From: Eubacteriales bacterium
GTDB taxonomy: Bacteria > Bacillota > Clostridia > Oscillospirales > CAG-382
Length of the DNA: 51,463 nt
Assembly: GCA_028702135.1 (NCBI GenBank)
Contig: JAQVPJ010000016.1
Span: forward strand, 1 to 51,463
Direction of reading: 5' to 3'
Of the stretch, positions 24,917-34,674 are shown piece by piece. The translations under genes were made by a program, and so were the position numbers. The notes under the pieces are model-generated. The model did no database searches. It saw nothing but the letters and a program-made list of their open reading frames with translations, and was not told the origin of the DNA. Numbering within the stretch: the first letter of the stretch is position 1; every line of letters starts with the position of its first letter.

Positions 24917-25261
24917 ATGAATAAAATACTCAGCGCACTCGGACTTGCTAACAAGGCGGGCGCACTCGCTGTCGGTACAAATAACGTGCTTGCCGCTATA
25001 AAGAGCGGTAAAGCGAGGCTGGTTGTTATTTCGTCGGACGCCTCCGAAAACACAGTCAAGCTGATTTCGGACAAGGCGGGTTATCGCGGTATAGAGGTAC
25101 TCTCCCTTACTTTTTCAATGAATGAGATTGCAAGAGCGCTTGGCAGGCAGAGAACCTCCGCTGTCGCAATAACAGACGATAACCTTTTAGCAGCGTTCAA
25201 CAAGCAACTAAAAGCTGACAAAACGGCGATAAGACAGATAGAAACAGAAATGCATCACTGA
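24917..25261 (+). CDS. ylxQ: L7Ae/L30e/S12e-family RNA-binding protein YlxQ
   Basis: The 114-residue protein has the L7Ae fold. Visible landmarks are LGLANKAGALAVGTNNV, ARLVVISSDASENT and the C-terminal GRQRTSAVAITDDNLLAAF. Members bind kink-turn RNA; the target in this operon is not established. GGAGG lies 13 bases before the ATG. It is part of the nusA-infB operon. Confidence 0.93.
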   Translation: MNKILSALGLANKAGALAVGTNNVLAAIKSGKARLVVISSDASENTVKLISDKAGYRGIEVLSLTFSMNEIARALGRQRTSAVAITDDNLLAAFNKQLKADKTAIRQIETEMHH

Positions 25262-25313
25262 TGAAAAAGGTTTGAAAACATTTTCAAGCTCCTAATGAAA
25301 GGATGATCAGAAC

Positions 25314-27638
25314 ATGGAGAAATACCGAATTAACGCTCTTGCTAAAGACTTTGAGATAAAGAGCAAGGATATCATCAAAATCCTGAACAATAACGGCCGC
25401 CCGGGCAGGAGCCATATGACCGCTCTTGAAGAGGAAGAGCTGAGTATAGTTTTTGAGGTAATGACTCAGAATAATCAGGTTGATATAACCGCTTTCTTTA
25501 ATGTATACGAGGAAAAGAAGGCAGCAAAAAAAGCGGCAGAGCTTGAGAAGAAAAAAGCTGAAGCTGAAGAAATTCGCAAGAAGCACGGCATATCCGCCGC
25601 TCCCGCTCAAGTAAAGAAAAAGCAGAAACAGCAGCCGCAAAAGCAACGCGCCAGAGGCGAGGTGCGGGTAGTTGATACGAGAGGCAACGCAGGTGTTGAC
25701 CTTTCAAAATACGATGAGAAACTTGAAAAGTTCGAAGCAGTCATTCCCGAATCCGCCCAGACAAGTAAACAGAAAATAAAAAAGAAAAAAAACCGTGATT
25801 TCGGCGGAGAAAAGATAAAGGGAGGTCCTCGTGGGAAGTTTGCTCCCCAACAGAAGCCCATTTTTAAGCCGAAGCCGGTTCAGCTCCGTATTAGCGTACC
25901 CGACGAGATAACAGTCGGGGAGCTTGCCTCCCGCATGAAAACACAGGCTGGTGAGGTTATTAAAAAGTTGATGAGTATGGGTGTTATGGCATCCGTTAAC
26001 GAAGTCATCGACTATGATACCGCATACCTTGTCGCTGATGAATTCAAAATAAAGGTATCAAAAGAGGTCGTCGTTACAATAGAGGAAAAGCTGTTCAAAG
26101 AGGACGAGGACAAAGCCGAGGATCTTATTCCAAGAGCTCCCGTCGTTGTTGTAATGGGTCATGTTGACCACGGCAAAACCTCTCTGCTTGACGCAATTCG
26201 TCAGACACATGTTACCTCAGGCGAGGCTGGCGGAATTACCCAGCACATAGGAGCATACAGAGTAAACATCGGTGACGAGAAAGATAAAAAAGAAATTACT
26301 TTCCTTGATACACCCGGTCACGCCGCTTTTACTGAAATGCGGGCAAGGGGAGCAAATATTACTGATATTGCAGTTCTTGTTGTTAGTGCCGACGATGGAG
26401 TAATGCCTCAGACTGTGGAAGCTATAAATCATGCGAAGGCGGCCGACACACCGATTATCGTAGCTATCAATAAGATGGATCGTACCGGTGCAGATCCCGA
26501 GAAGGTTAAGCAGGAGCTTACCAAGTATGATCTTGTTCCAGAGGAATGGGGCGGAGATACAATCTGTGTGCCGGTTTCCGCACTAAAAAGAACCGGAATC
26601 GATCAGCTGCTTGAAATGATACTTCTCTCCGCTGAAATGCTCGAATTAAAGGCAAATCCGAGCAGATCTGCAAAGGGTGTAGTCATTGAGGCGAAGCTGG
26701 ACAAGGGCAGAGGTCCGGTTGGCACAGTACTCGTTCAGAACGGAACGCTTAGGGAGGGCGATTATATAATCGCCGGAACTACGGTAGGCCGCGTCAGGGT
26801 TATGACCAACGACAAGGGCGACAAGGTCAACGAAGCGGGTCCCTCTTTCCCTGTTGAGATAATGGGGCTTTCGGAGGTTCCGAATGCAGGTGACATTTTC
26901 AACGTCGTTGCAGACGAGCGTATGGCTAAGGAGCTTGTCGATCAAAGGAAGCATAAAGAGAAGCAGGAGCAGTTTAAAGCCGAATCAAAGGTAAGCCTTG
27001 ACGACCTGTTCGACCAGATAGGCGCAGGAGTCAAAACTCTGAATATTATTGTTAAAGCGGACGTTCAGGGTTCTGCCGAGGCTGTAACGAATAATCTACA
27101 AAAGCTTTCAAACGACGAGGTGAAAGTGAACGTTATCCATTCGGGAGCAGGAGCTATCACAGAAAGCGATGTAATGCTTGCATCGGCTTCCAATGCGATT
27201 ATAATCGGATTTAATATCCGGCCTGACAAGCAGGTAAGCGACCTTGCGGAACGTGACAATGTCGATATCCATACCTACCGGATAATTTACGAATGTATCA
27301 CTGAGGTCGAATCGGCCATGAAGGGTATGCTTGCACCCACATATAAAGAAGTCACGATAGGACACGCCGAGGTACGTCAGACAATTCATGTGCCTAATGT
27401 CGGAACAATCGCCGGCTGCTATATTTTAGACGGCAAGGTTACAAGAAACGCAAATATCCGCGTCCTTCGGGACAGTGTTGTGATATTTGAGGATAAAATC
27501 AGTTCTCTCAAGCGTTTTAAGGACGATGTCAGAGAGGTTCTGCAATCCTTCGAGTGCGGTATAGGGCTTGAGAAATTCAACGACATAAAGGTTGGCGATG
27601 TTTTAGAAGCATTCGTCTTGGAGGAAATTAAAAGATAA
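25314..27638 (+). CDS. infB: Translation initiation factor IF-2
   Basis: The 774-residue GTPase brings initiator tRNA to the ribosome. It has an N-terminal IF2N domain ([20 protein letters not shown]), a charged Lys/Glu-rich region, a second IF2N domain and the G domain with [13 protein letters not shown] and NKMD. Domains II-IV follow. AAAGGATG lies before the ATG. The stop codon overlaps the rbfA start (TAATG). Confidence 0.97.
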   Translation: MEKYRINALAKDFEIKSKDIIKILNNNGRPGRSHMTALEEEELSIVFEVMTQNNQVDITAFFNVYEEKKAAKKAAELEKKKAEAEEIRKKHGISAAPAQVKKKQKQQPQKQRARGEVRVVDTRGNAGVDLSKYDEKLEKFEAVIPESAQTSKQKIKKKKNRDFGGEKIKGGPRGKFAPQQKPIFKPKPVQLRISVPDEITVGELASRMKTQAGEVIKKLMSMGVMASVNEVIDYDTAYLVADEFKIKVSKEVVVTIEEKLFKEDEDKAEDLIPRAPVVVVMGHVDHGKTSLLDAIRQTHVTSGEAGGITQHIGAYRVNIGDEKDKKEITFLDTPGHAAFTEMRARGANITDIAVLVVSADDGVMPQTVEAINHAKAADTPIIVAINKMDRTGADPEKVKQELTKYDLVPEEWGGDTICVPVSALKRTGIDQLLEMILLSAEMLELKANPSRSAKGVVIEAKLDKGRGPVGTVLVQNGTLREGDYIIAGTTVGRVRVMTNDKGDKVNEAGPSFPVEIMGLSEVPNAGDIFNVVADERMAKELVDQRKHKEKQEQFKAESKVSLDDLFDQIGAGVKTLNIIVKADVQGSAEAVTNNLQKLSNDEVKVNVIHSGAGAITESDVMLASASNAIIIGFNIRPDKQVSDLAERDNVDIHTYRIIYECITEVESAMKGMLAPTYKEVTIGHAEVRQTIHVPNVGTIAGCYILDGKVTRNANIRVLRDSVVIFEDKISSLKRFKDDVREVLQSFECGIGLEKFNDIKVGDVLEAFVLEEIKR

Positions 27639-28000
27639 TGGCAGGTTTTAGACAGGATAAAATAAACGAGCAGGTTACAAAAGAGCTTTCCGAAATCCTG
27701 CGCACGGTAAAGGACCCGAGAGTAAGCGGTAGCTTTATAAGCATCACACAGGTTTCGGTAACACATGATCTTTCGCTTGCGAGGGTGTTTTACAGCGTCA
27801 TAGGTCCGGAGCGTGATGTCGAGAAGGGTATAGAATCCGCAAACGGTTTTATCAGAAAAGAGCTCGCACAGCGGTTGAATCTCCGTATCACTCCAAAGCT
27901 TGAATTCATAAGGGATAACTCCGCAGAACGGGCAATGAGCATTTCAAAAATACTCAGGGATATTAACGAAGACTTGAAGAACAGACCGGACAACGGGTAA
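27638..28000 (+). CDS. rbfA: Ribosome-binding factor A
   Basis: The 120-residue KH-like protein acts in late 30S maturation. Family landmarks DPRVSGSFISITQVSVTHD and LRITPKLEFIRDNSAE are visible. The ATG overlaps the infB stop codon by one base, which couples their translation. Confidence 0.96.
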   Translation: MAGFRQDKINEQVTKELSEILRTVKDPRVSGSFISITQVSVTHDLSLARVFYSVIGPERDVEKGIESANGFIRKELAQRLNLRITPKLEFIRDNSAERAMSISKILRDINEDLKNRPDNG

Positions 28001-28037
28001 TAAAAGGATTTTTTACTCTTAAGGACGAGGAGGTAAA

Positions 28038-28997
28038 ATGAATTTAACAATCCGTCAGGCAGCAGATTTCTTATTGGAAAGAGATAATTTTCTGTTAGTC
28101 TCTCATACAGGTCCCGATGCGGATACAATCGGTTCTGCTTCTGCTCTTGTCATGGGGCTACGCAGTATCGGTAAAAAAGCTGTGGCTATCTGCGACGAGG
28201 ATATTCCGAAAAAGCTTCAATTTCTTGATATGGAAGACTCCTTTGTAAAAACCGAACCGGTGGGAATACAAACCTATTTAAGCATCGATGCGGCAAGCGC
28301 ATCCATGCTTGGGGCTTTCACGAAAAAATATACAGAGGAACGTGTTTTCGACCTTTCAATAGATCATCATATGATAAACAATATCCCCTGTGATCGGCTT
28401 CTTCTGTGTGCGGATTATTCTTCTTGCGGAGAGATTATTTTTGAGCTGCTCAGGGAGCTTGGTATAAAGTTATACGAACCAATAGCAATAGCGCTTTATG
28501 CGGCTATATCCTCAGACAGCGGCGGATTCCGTTTTTCAAGCACTCGTCCCGTTACTATGCGATATGCAGCCGAGATTATGGAAACAGGCATCGATTTTGC
28601 AAAAATCAACCGTCTGTTGTTTGAAACAAAATCGCTTTCACAGATGAAAATAGAAAAACTTGCTTATAATTCAATCGAGCTGTATTATGAGGGAAAGCTT
28701 GCGGTTGTAGTGCTTACACCCGATACAATGCGTGATATAAGCTGTGACGAGAGGGATGTTGACAGCATAAATCAGATACCACGTCAAATTGCGGGAGTAG
28801 AGGTTTCGGTCGTAATACGCCAAAAGGGTGACAAGGTAAAGGTTTCGTTACGTTCAAACGATTATTTTAATGTCGCAGAGTTCGCTTCCGAGAATTTCGG
28901 CGGCGGCGGGCACTATCATGCCGCGGGATGCAGTTTTGACAAGGATATCGACGAGGTAAAGAGTATCGTTATATCATCTTTTGAAGGAAAGCTGTAA
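28038..28997 (+). CDS. nrnA: DHH/DHHA1 phosphoesterase, NrnA-type
   Basis: The 319-residue enzyme has the DHH motifs SHTGPDADTIGSA and DLSIDHHMINN, and the C-terminal DHHA1 glycine motif GGGGHYHAAG. NrnA degrades short RNA oligomers and dephosphorylates pAp. Its place between rbfA and truB is conserved in Firmicutes. AGGAGG precedes the ATG. Confidence 0.93.
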   Translation: MNLTIRQAADFLLERDNFLLVSHTGPDADTIGSASALVMGLRSIGKKAVAICDEDIPKKLQFLDMEDSFVKTEPVGIQTYLSIDAASASMLGAFTKKYTEERVFDLSIDHHMINNIPCDRLLLCADYSSCGEIIFELLRELGIKLYEPIAIALYAAISSDSGGFRFSSTRPVTMRYAAEIMETGIDFAKINRLLFETKSLSQMKIEKLAYNSIELYYEGKLAVVVLTPDTMRDISCDERDVDSINQIPRQIAGVEVSVVIRQKGDKVKVSLRSNDYFNVAEFASENFGGGGHYHAAGCSFDKDIDEVKSIVISSFEGKL

Positions 28998-29002
28998 TAG
29001 TC

Positions 29003-29899
29003 ATGGTTTTTAACGGTATCTTAAACATAGACAAACCTGCGGGGATAACCTCTCAAACCGCGGTAACAAGAGTAAAGCACTTGTTAGGGGTAAAAAAAGC
29101 CGGACACAGCGGAACTCTTGATCCGCTGGCTACCGGAGTTCTGCCTGTGATGGTGGGTACTGCCGTAAAGGCAAGCGATTGGCTTACAGGTCATGACAAG
29201 CGTTATATTGCCGGTATCAGACTGGGTGTCGAGACCGACAGCGAGGATATTACGGGCAGGATTTTGTACGAACATAAAGGTGCATTACCCTCTTTTGAGG
29301 AGTTTTGTTCTGCTGTTCAGAGTTTTACCGGAAGAATATTGCAGATTCCACCCATGTATTCAGCGATAAAAAAAGACGGAAAAAAACTCGTCGATTTGGC
29401 AAGAAAGGGAATATCAGTAGAGCGCGCTCCAAGAGAAATAGAGATTTACTCTATAACAGCCTCCTCTGTCGGCGGAGAGCTTTATCTTGATGTTTTCTGC
29501 TCTAAAGGCACATATATCAGAACTCTCTGCGCAGATATCGGCAGAGAATTAGGCTGTGGTGCTGCGATGTCCTCCCTGCGACGTACCGCAGCGGGTTGTT
29601 TTAGTATAGAAAACTCAATCCCCCTCGATCAGCTCTCAAATATCCCTCCCGAAGAAATTGCTACACTTCTTACTCCCACGGAGCACATATTCTGTGATTA
29701 TGAAAAGATAACCCTTCCGCCATTTTACGAAAGATTGTTTAAAAACGGTGCATCTGTTTCTTTTAGTAAAATCGGCATCGACACGATTTCAAAGGACGGT
29801 CTTTACCGCGTTTATGACGAAAACAGCTTTTTTGCGTTAGCAGAAACCGTAATATATGAGGGTTTACCTGCGTTAAAGGTAAAAAAGTTTTTTAAATAA
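29003..29899 (+). CDS. truB: tRNA pseudouridine-55 synthase
   Basis: TruB makes pseudouridine 55 in the T-loop of tRNA. The catalytic motif HSGTLDPLATGVLPV contains the key Asp; KGTYIRTLCADIGRELG is also present. The 298-residue length is typical. It starts 5 bases after nrnA. In many relatives ribF and rpsO follow; here a terminator-like hairpin and a ParB-family gene do. Confidence 0.96.
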   Translation: MVFNGILNIDKPAGITSQTAVTRVKHLLGVKKAGHSGTLDPLATGVLPVMVGTAVKASDWLTGHDKRYIAGIRLGVETDSEDITGRILYEHKGALPSFEEFCSAVQSFTGRILQIPPMYSAIKKDGKKLVDLARKGISVERAPREIEIYSITASSVGGELYLDVFCSKGTYIRTLCADIGRELGCGAAMSSLRRTAAGCFSIENSIPLDQLSNIPPEEIATLLTPTEHIFCDYEKITLPPFYERLFKNGASVSFSKIGIDTISKDGLYRVYDENSFFALAETVIYEGLPALKVKKFFK

Positions 29900-29927
29900 T
29901 TCCGTTTACAACAAAATAAGACAGTTT

Positions 29928-29966
29928 TGATATGTTATTGTGAATACAGTCAGCATATCATTTTTT
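29928..29966 (+). terminator. Probable terminator of the nusA-infB operon
   Basis: TGATATG and CATATCA form a 7-bp stem with a 19-base loop, followed by TTTTTTATTT. The stem is weak and the loop large, so some read-through into the ParB-family gene is likely. Confidence 0.45.
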
Positions 29967-29985
29967 ATTTGGAGGCAAGAAGATA

Positions 29986-30897
29986 ATGAATCTTACCTTT
30001 GGCGAAAAACAAATATCATCCGTTGAATTCAAACGTAAGGATAAGATCGTAATGCTTCCCGTTTCAGATATCGCACCCAATCCGCTCCAACCCAGAAAGA
30101 ACTTTAATGAGGATGAGATTACCTTTTTGGCGGAGAGCATAAAACAGTTTGGCATTATACAACCCATAGCTGTCAAACTACGCGAGAACGCTCCCTGCCT
30201 CAAGCTCAACAATGAGAAAATTTATACTGCTTCCTATGAGATAATCGCAGGTGAACGCAGGTGGCGTGCGGCACGACGGCTCGGTATGAAAAAAATACCC
30301 TGTATCGTGTTCGAAACGGACAAGCCCGGATCTGCCATGCTTGCGCTCGTCGAAAACATCCAGCGTAAGGAACTTGAAGTTTTTGAGGAAGCTGTCGCGT
30401 TGCAGAACCTACTGCTTATGACTGAAATGACGCAAAACGAACTTGCAAAACGACTGTCTGTAAGCCAGTCAAATATTTCAAATAAGCTAAGGCTTCTTAA
30501 GCTCACTGTCGAGGAGCGTTCTCTGATCTCCGATGCCTCGCTATCAGAGCGACACGCACGGGCTCTTGTGCGTATCGACAACGAACGAATAAGAATGATT
30601 TTTCTAAAAAAAATAATTGAAAAAAGCCTTTCCGCTTCGGCGTCGGAAAAGCTAATAAATGATTATATAAAAGGTGAGTTCATAAAAACCGATCTGACAA
30701 GCCCGAACGTAGATAAGCCTCACAGTAAAGCAACGCGCGTTGGCGTGATAAAGGATATACGCTTTTTTTATAACACCATCGAACGTGCTGTTTCTCTGCT
30801 GAGCGACGCAGGTATTAAGGCAAAAAGTGAAAGAGTGGAGTATGATGATTACTTCGAAATAGTTATAAAGGTAGCAAAGATGCCGTCCAATGTATAA
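29986..30897 (+). CDS. ParB/Spo0J family protein, Noc-like
   Basis: The 303-residue protein has the ParB N-terminal domain (LPVSDIAPNPLQPRKNFNED, IIAGERRWRAARRLG), the CTP-binding motif and a helix-turn-helix (TQNELAKRLSVSQSNISNKLRLL). No parA lies nearby. An orphan copy of this size in Clostridia is usually nucleoid-occlusion protein Noc or a second ParB. GGAGG lies before ATG. Its location after truB, away from the origin-linked parAB genes, is unusual but not unique. Noc versus ParB cannot be settled from sequence alone. Confidence 0.88.
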   Translation: MNLTFGEKQISSVEFKRKDKIVMLPVSDIAPNPLQPRKNFNEDEITFLAESIKQFGIIQPIAVKLRENAPCLKLNNEKIYTASYEIIAGERRWRAARRLGMKKIPCIVFETDKPGSAMLALVENIQRKELEVFEEAVALQNLLLMTEMTQNELAKRLSVSQSNISNKLRLLKLTVEERSLISDASLSERHARALVRIDNERIRMIFLKKIIEKSLSASASEKLINDYIKGEFIKTDLTSPNVDKPHSKATRVGVIKDIRFFYNTIERAVSLLSDAGIKAKSERVEYDDYFEIVIKVAKMPSNV

Positions 30898-30915
30898 GCA
30901 TGCAAAAAAGACAGA

Positions 30916-30947
30916 CCGCACAACCATAATGGTTGTGCGGCGTTTTA
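30916..30947 (+). terminator. Terminator after ParB-family gene
   Basis: A perfect 11-bp GC-rich stem (CCGCACAACCA / TGGTTGTGCGG) with loop TAA is followed by CGTTTTATTT. It may also serve the convergent gene ending at 30991. Confidence 0.9.
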
Positions 30948-30990
30948 TTTATCTCTTTTGCTGCAGCTTCTTTATTGGTTTTACCGGCTA

Positions 30991-32007
30991 TCAGGCTCTG
31001 ATGCTTCTTTTTCTGATAAGGGCTAATACGATAACAATTGCTATTAAAGCAGCTGTAAAGCTTATAACCAGAAAATCGTTATCACCTGTTTTAACAGGCT
31101 CTGAGGTGTCGTCTGAGGATGAATCAGATGATGCAACAGACGAGACGTTGTTTTCTGATGATTCAGATACTTCAGATACTTCAGATACAATAGAACTCTC
31201 GGTTTCAGAAGATTCCTCTGCTTGAGACTCATCTCCCTCGGTACCGCGTAAGATTAAATCCTGCTGATAATTGCTTGCTACCTGCTGTGCAGTCAGCTCT
31301 ATCGAGTAGAAACGCATTCCCATATATTCCGCCTCTAACCTTCTTTCGGCACCGTCATGTCCGAAGAAAAGGTCCTGTACGGCAAGAGCGCCCTCTGCAC
31401 TCGTTGTGGTACCAACCTGTACGCCATCGACATACATGGTTATCAGACCACCGACCTTATAAGTTAACGTAACGGTTGAATTTTTAAGCAGTTCTAAAGC
31501 TCCTGCAGCCTCTGGTCTAATGTTTTGTTGAAGCCCGCTCGGTACGCTCTTGAAAAACAACTTGTCATTCATTACGGTGCGGAACCATGCGAAGGAATCG
31601 CCTGTTGAGGTATTCAAGAATGTATTCCAGTCTGTACCTAAGGAGTTGAACTTACCGAACACAATCTCAACGGAAAAAGCCTGCCCGTTTATCACATTGG
31701 CAACACTAACCGGGAGAAAAACCTTTTTCGAATTCAGCAAAAATGCATTTTCGGTAAAGTGGTTGTTATCATCTGTTTCTATATTTATAATATTTCTACC
31801 CTTTCCGGATAAATCGGCCCAGGATTTGGCGTTTGAATTATGACCACTTCCGGTATTATTTGTACCTAAATACAAAGCCTCCAATCCGGTTGTCAGATAT
31901 GTTGGTTCAGCTGCTTGAGTTTTAAATGCCGACATCGGAACACAAGCTATTGCTAAAACAAATACAATAAGCGTCAGTGCGATTGCTTTTGATAAACCTT
32001 TTTTCAT
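30991..32007 (-). CDS. Surface-anchored LamG/concanavalin-like protein
   Basis: After a signal peptide (about residues 1-32) comes a single LamG-like beta-sandwich of about 200 residues (motifs GLEALYLGTNNTG, FSVEIVFGKF, LTYKVGGLITMYVDGVQVG). A Ser/Glu/Asp-rich linker follows, then the tail VKTGDNDF, one membrane helix and a KRRSIRA-like basic end. This tail resembles, but does not match, an LPxTG sorting signal. It likely binds a glycan or another surface protein. The start is ATG 32007 with AGGAGG upstream. Confidence 0.8.
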   Translation of the reverse strand: MKKGLSKAIALTLIVFVLAIACVPMSAFKTQAAEPTYLTTGLEALYLGTNNTGSGHNSNAKSWADLSGKGRNIINIETDDNNHFTENAFLLNSKKVFLPVSVANVINGQAFSVEIVFGKFNSLGTDWNTFLNTSTGDSFAWFRTVMNDKLFFKSVPSGLQQNIRPEAAGALELLKNSTVTLTYKVGGLITMYVDGVQVGTTTSAEGALAVQDLFFGHDGAERRLEAEYMGMRFYSIELTAQQVASNYQQDLILRGTEGDESQAEESSETESSIVSEVSEVSESSENNVSSVASSDSSSDDTSEPVKTGDNDFLVISFTAALIAIVIVLALIRKRSIRA

Positions 32008-32162
32008 ACTAATCCTCCTATATAATCTAAAAGAGTACACAGTTAATACAATAAATATATTTTATCATTATATTTTCTTTTTGTCAATATTAAATTGTAA
32101 TAATTTTTATAATTTATACGTTCAAACCGATCGTTATAATACCTGAAACTTGATTGCTAAAA

Positions 32163-33539
32163 TTACTCCGAGAGCAACTTTTTTATAATAGAAATCTGTT
32201 CTCTAACCGATTGCGGCGATGTTCCTCCTCTTGAATTGCGTTTTGATACGCATTTTTCCAATTCGATAGCCTTATAGATATCCTTATCAAACAGTTCCGA
32301 AAAAGCTTTATAATCCTCAAGCGGAAGTTCCTCAAGGGTTTTGCCTCTTTCGATACATAAAGCGACAATCTCACCCATTACTTTATATGCGTTCCGGAAA
32401 GCCATTCCCTTTGATACCAGATAATCAGCACCGTCGGTAGCGTTAATAAAGCCTCTCGCAGCGGCAAGACGCATATTCTCTTTATTTACATGTATGCTTG
32501 CTATCATCGCACTGAAGACCTCTAAAACAGCCTTTACGGTATCAACGCTGTCAAAAATCGCCTCCTTATCCTCCTGCATATCCTTGTTGTAGGCAAGCGG
32601 AAGACCCTTGAGCATTGTCAGAAGCGTTATTAAATTACCATAAGCCCTGCCTGTTTTACCTCTTACAAGCTCGGCAATGTCGGCATTCTTTTTTTGCGGC
32701 ATTATTGATGAACCCGTCGAGAAGCTGTCATCCAGCTCGATATACTTGAACTCCCACGAGCACCAAAGAACAATCTCCTCCGAAAAACGGCTAAGGTGCA
32801 TCATTACCATCGAGATTACAAAAGCAAGCTCAGCGACGAAATCCCTGTCCGAAACACCGTCAATACTGTTTTCACTCACTCCTTCCATTCCCAGAAGCTG
32901 TGCGGTATACACCCTGTCAATCGGAAAACCCGTTCCGGCAAGCGCACAGGAGCCGAGCGGCGAAACATTAATCCGCCTTTTGCAATCCCTAAGGCGATCA
33001 AGGTCGCGGAGTAACATAAAAGCATACACGAGCAAGTGCTGACCGAACGTGATCGGCTGTGCCCTCTGTAAATGCGTATATCCGCACATTATTGTGTCGA
33101 TATTATGCTGCGCAAGGTCGGTAATAACCCGAATAAGTTCAGTTATCAGGTTTTCAATCTCCAAGCATTCATCCCTGAGATATAGCCTTAGGTCGACAGC
33201 AACCTGATCGTTGCGGCTTCGTGCGGTATGCAGACGCCTTCCGGCGTCACCTATGCGTTCTGTCAAGACACCCTCCACATAGGAATGAATATCCTCATAT
33301 TCGCCCTTTATAGGAGTAATGCCGCTTTCGATTTCGTACAACAACTTTTTTAATGCCTCAGTTATATCCATACCATCCTGCTCGCTGATAATTCCCTGTT
33401 TTGCGAGCATCTCTGCGTGGGCGATGGAACCCTCAATATCCTGTTTATACATACGCATATCAAAAGGCAATGAGGTATTGAAATCATTTGCTTTATCATC
33501 AAGACGCTTGCTAAAGCGTCCGGTCCATAATTTTTCCAT
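32163..33539 (-). CDS. argH: Argininosuccinate lyase
   Basis: ArgH splits argininosuccinate into arginine and fumarate, the last step of arginine synthesis. The signature GSSIMPQKKN with the catalytic Ser, and TARSRNDQ, are intact. The 458-residue length is normal. The start is ATG 33539 or GTG 33545. No argG is adjacent, so it stands apart from other arginine genes. Confidence 0.97.
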   Translation of the reverse strand: MEKLWTGRFSKRLDDKANDFNTSLPFDMRMYKQDIEGSIAHAEMLAKQGIISEQDGMDITEALKKLLYEIESGITPIKGEYEDIHSYVEGVLTERIGDAGRRLHTARSRNDQVAVDLRLYLRDECLEIENLITELIRVITDLAQHNIDTIMCGYTHLQRAQPITFGQHLLVYAFMLLRDLDRLRDCKRRINVSPLGSCALAGTGFPIDRVYTAQLLGMEGVSENSIDGVSDRDFVAELAFVISMVMMHLSRFSEEIVLWCSWEFKYIELDDSFSTGSSIMPQKKNADIAELVRGKTGRAYGNLITLLTMLKGLPLAYNKDMQEDKEAIFDSVDTVKAVLEVFSAMIASIHVNKENMRLAAARGFINATDGADYLVSKGMAFRNAYKVMGEIVALCIERGKTLEELPLEDYKAFSELFDKDIYKAIELEKCVSKRNSRGGTSPQSVREQISIIKKLLSE

Positions 33540-33616
33540 CTGCACCTTTTCCTTTGCTGCGATAAAATTCTCTTATAAGCGGTTATTTTAAACGATCATA
33601 AAAAGCGTATTCTGCG

Positions 33617-34468
33617 TTATGGAATGTCCTCATATACGGTCTCGGGAGGATTATCGAGACATTCGGGATTTTTAAGAATGGACTTGAACAGCTTTAACGC
33701 TGCGGCAAAATAATGCCCGTCACAGATACGCTCATCGGTAGTGAATGTATATTGGACATATTTGTTCTGAGTTATAGTTCCGTCAAGTTCAAGTTCGTTT
33801 TTTGTGTACTTTGCTCCAAAGGCACAGAAAACCGGAATGTTGCCGAAATCATAGAGATGATGATAAACCGGAGGTATTCCGAGCGAACCCATTGATGTTA
33901 TCGCAAAGCTACCGTGAAACGGACTTAGCTTTGTAAGTGCTCTCGGTACCAAACCGAAATAATCAAGCAGGTTGAGAAGCCATACTGTGAACTTCAGGAA
34001 TAAACCGGGGATATAGTTCAATGCTTTTGCAAGACCGTCAAATTCGCTTTCGGCTTTTCTGCTCTCCTCTATAGCGTCGGTAAGTATCCTATAAACATCG
34101 TCGCTTGTAGCATCTTTTGGGAAAAACAGCTTCAGTACTGTGTCCGGAGATTCTATCTTCATTTCCTTCTTAATAGTAAGCATAATCTCGATGCAGTTGC
34201 GCGAATATATTTTCTGTCCCCTTATGAACCGGTTAAGTGCCGGTCGCTGTGATATAATTCGTACATATGCAGCAATAAAAATATGCAGCATACCGAATCC
34301 CTTCAAACCCTCCTGCCTCTTTTTGAAAATATACTCATCCGCATTAGAAACATCAAGAGTATCCGAGAGTTTATTTGAAGCATCCTGCCTTCTCTTCATT
34401 ATATACGGGGACACCCTGCTTATAGGCGGCAGAGTTTTTATTCGTCTTCCCTCTTTTTTCGGGTTCAC
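33617..34468 (-). CDS. 2-oxoacid dehydrogenase acyltransferase-like protein without catalytic His
   Basis: The protein (about 283 residues) has the fold of the E2 catalytic domain / chloramphenicol acetyltransferase, seen from SRVSPYIMKRRQDA to TFTTDERICDGHYFAAALKL. The usual HxxxDG active-site motif reads ERICDG, so the catalytic His is replaced. A hydrophobic insertion near residues 160-185 (FLKFTVWLLNLLDYFGLVP) is not typical of E2. There is no lipoyl domain and no E1 or E3 gene nearby. It may bind an acyl-CoA or act structurally. The GTG at 34468 follows GGGAG closely; other in-frame starts lie up to 34534. Confidence 0.75.
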   Translation of the reverse strand: MNPKKEGRRIKTLPPISRVSPYIMKRRQDASNKLSDTLDVSNADEYIFKKRQEGLKGFGMLHIFIAAYVRIISQRPALNRFIRGQKIYSRNCIEIMLTIKKEMKIESPDTVLKLFFPKDATSDDVYRILTDAIEESRKAESEFDGLAKALNYIPGLFLKFTVWLLNLLDYFGLVPRALTKLSPFHGSFAITSMGSLGIPPVYHHLYDFGNIPVFCAFGAKYTKNELELDGTITQNKYVQYTFTTDERICDGHYFAAALKLFKSILKNPECLDNPPETVYEDIP

Positions 34469-34674
34469 CTTTACTCCCAGAGTTATCACTTCCTTAACAA
34501 GATACAGAATACCATATTTGTAACGATTTTGCAACTATAACTTTGCTAGGCTCGCCGTGTGTGAAAATTATGATTTTTAATAGTAAAAAACATAAAAATG
34601 CTTGTAAATATTCTCTGTATATGGTATTGTATCTATAATATAATCTATTATTTTAATAGGGGGTAAGTAATCCA

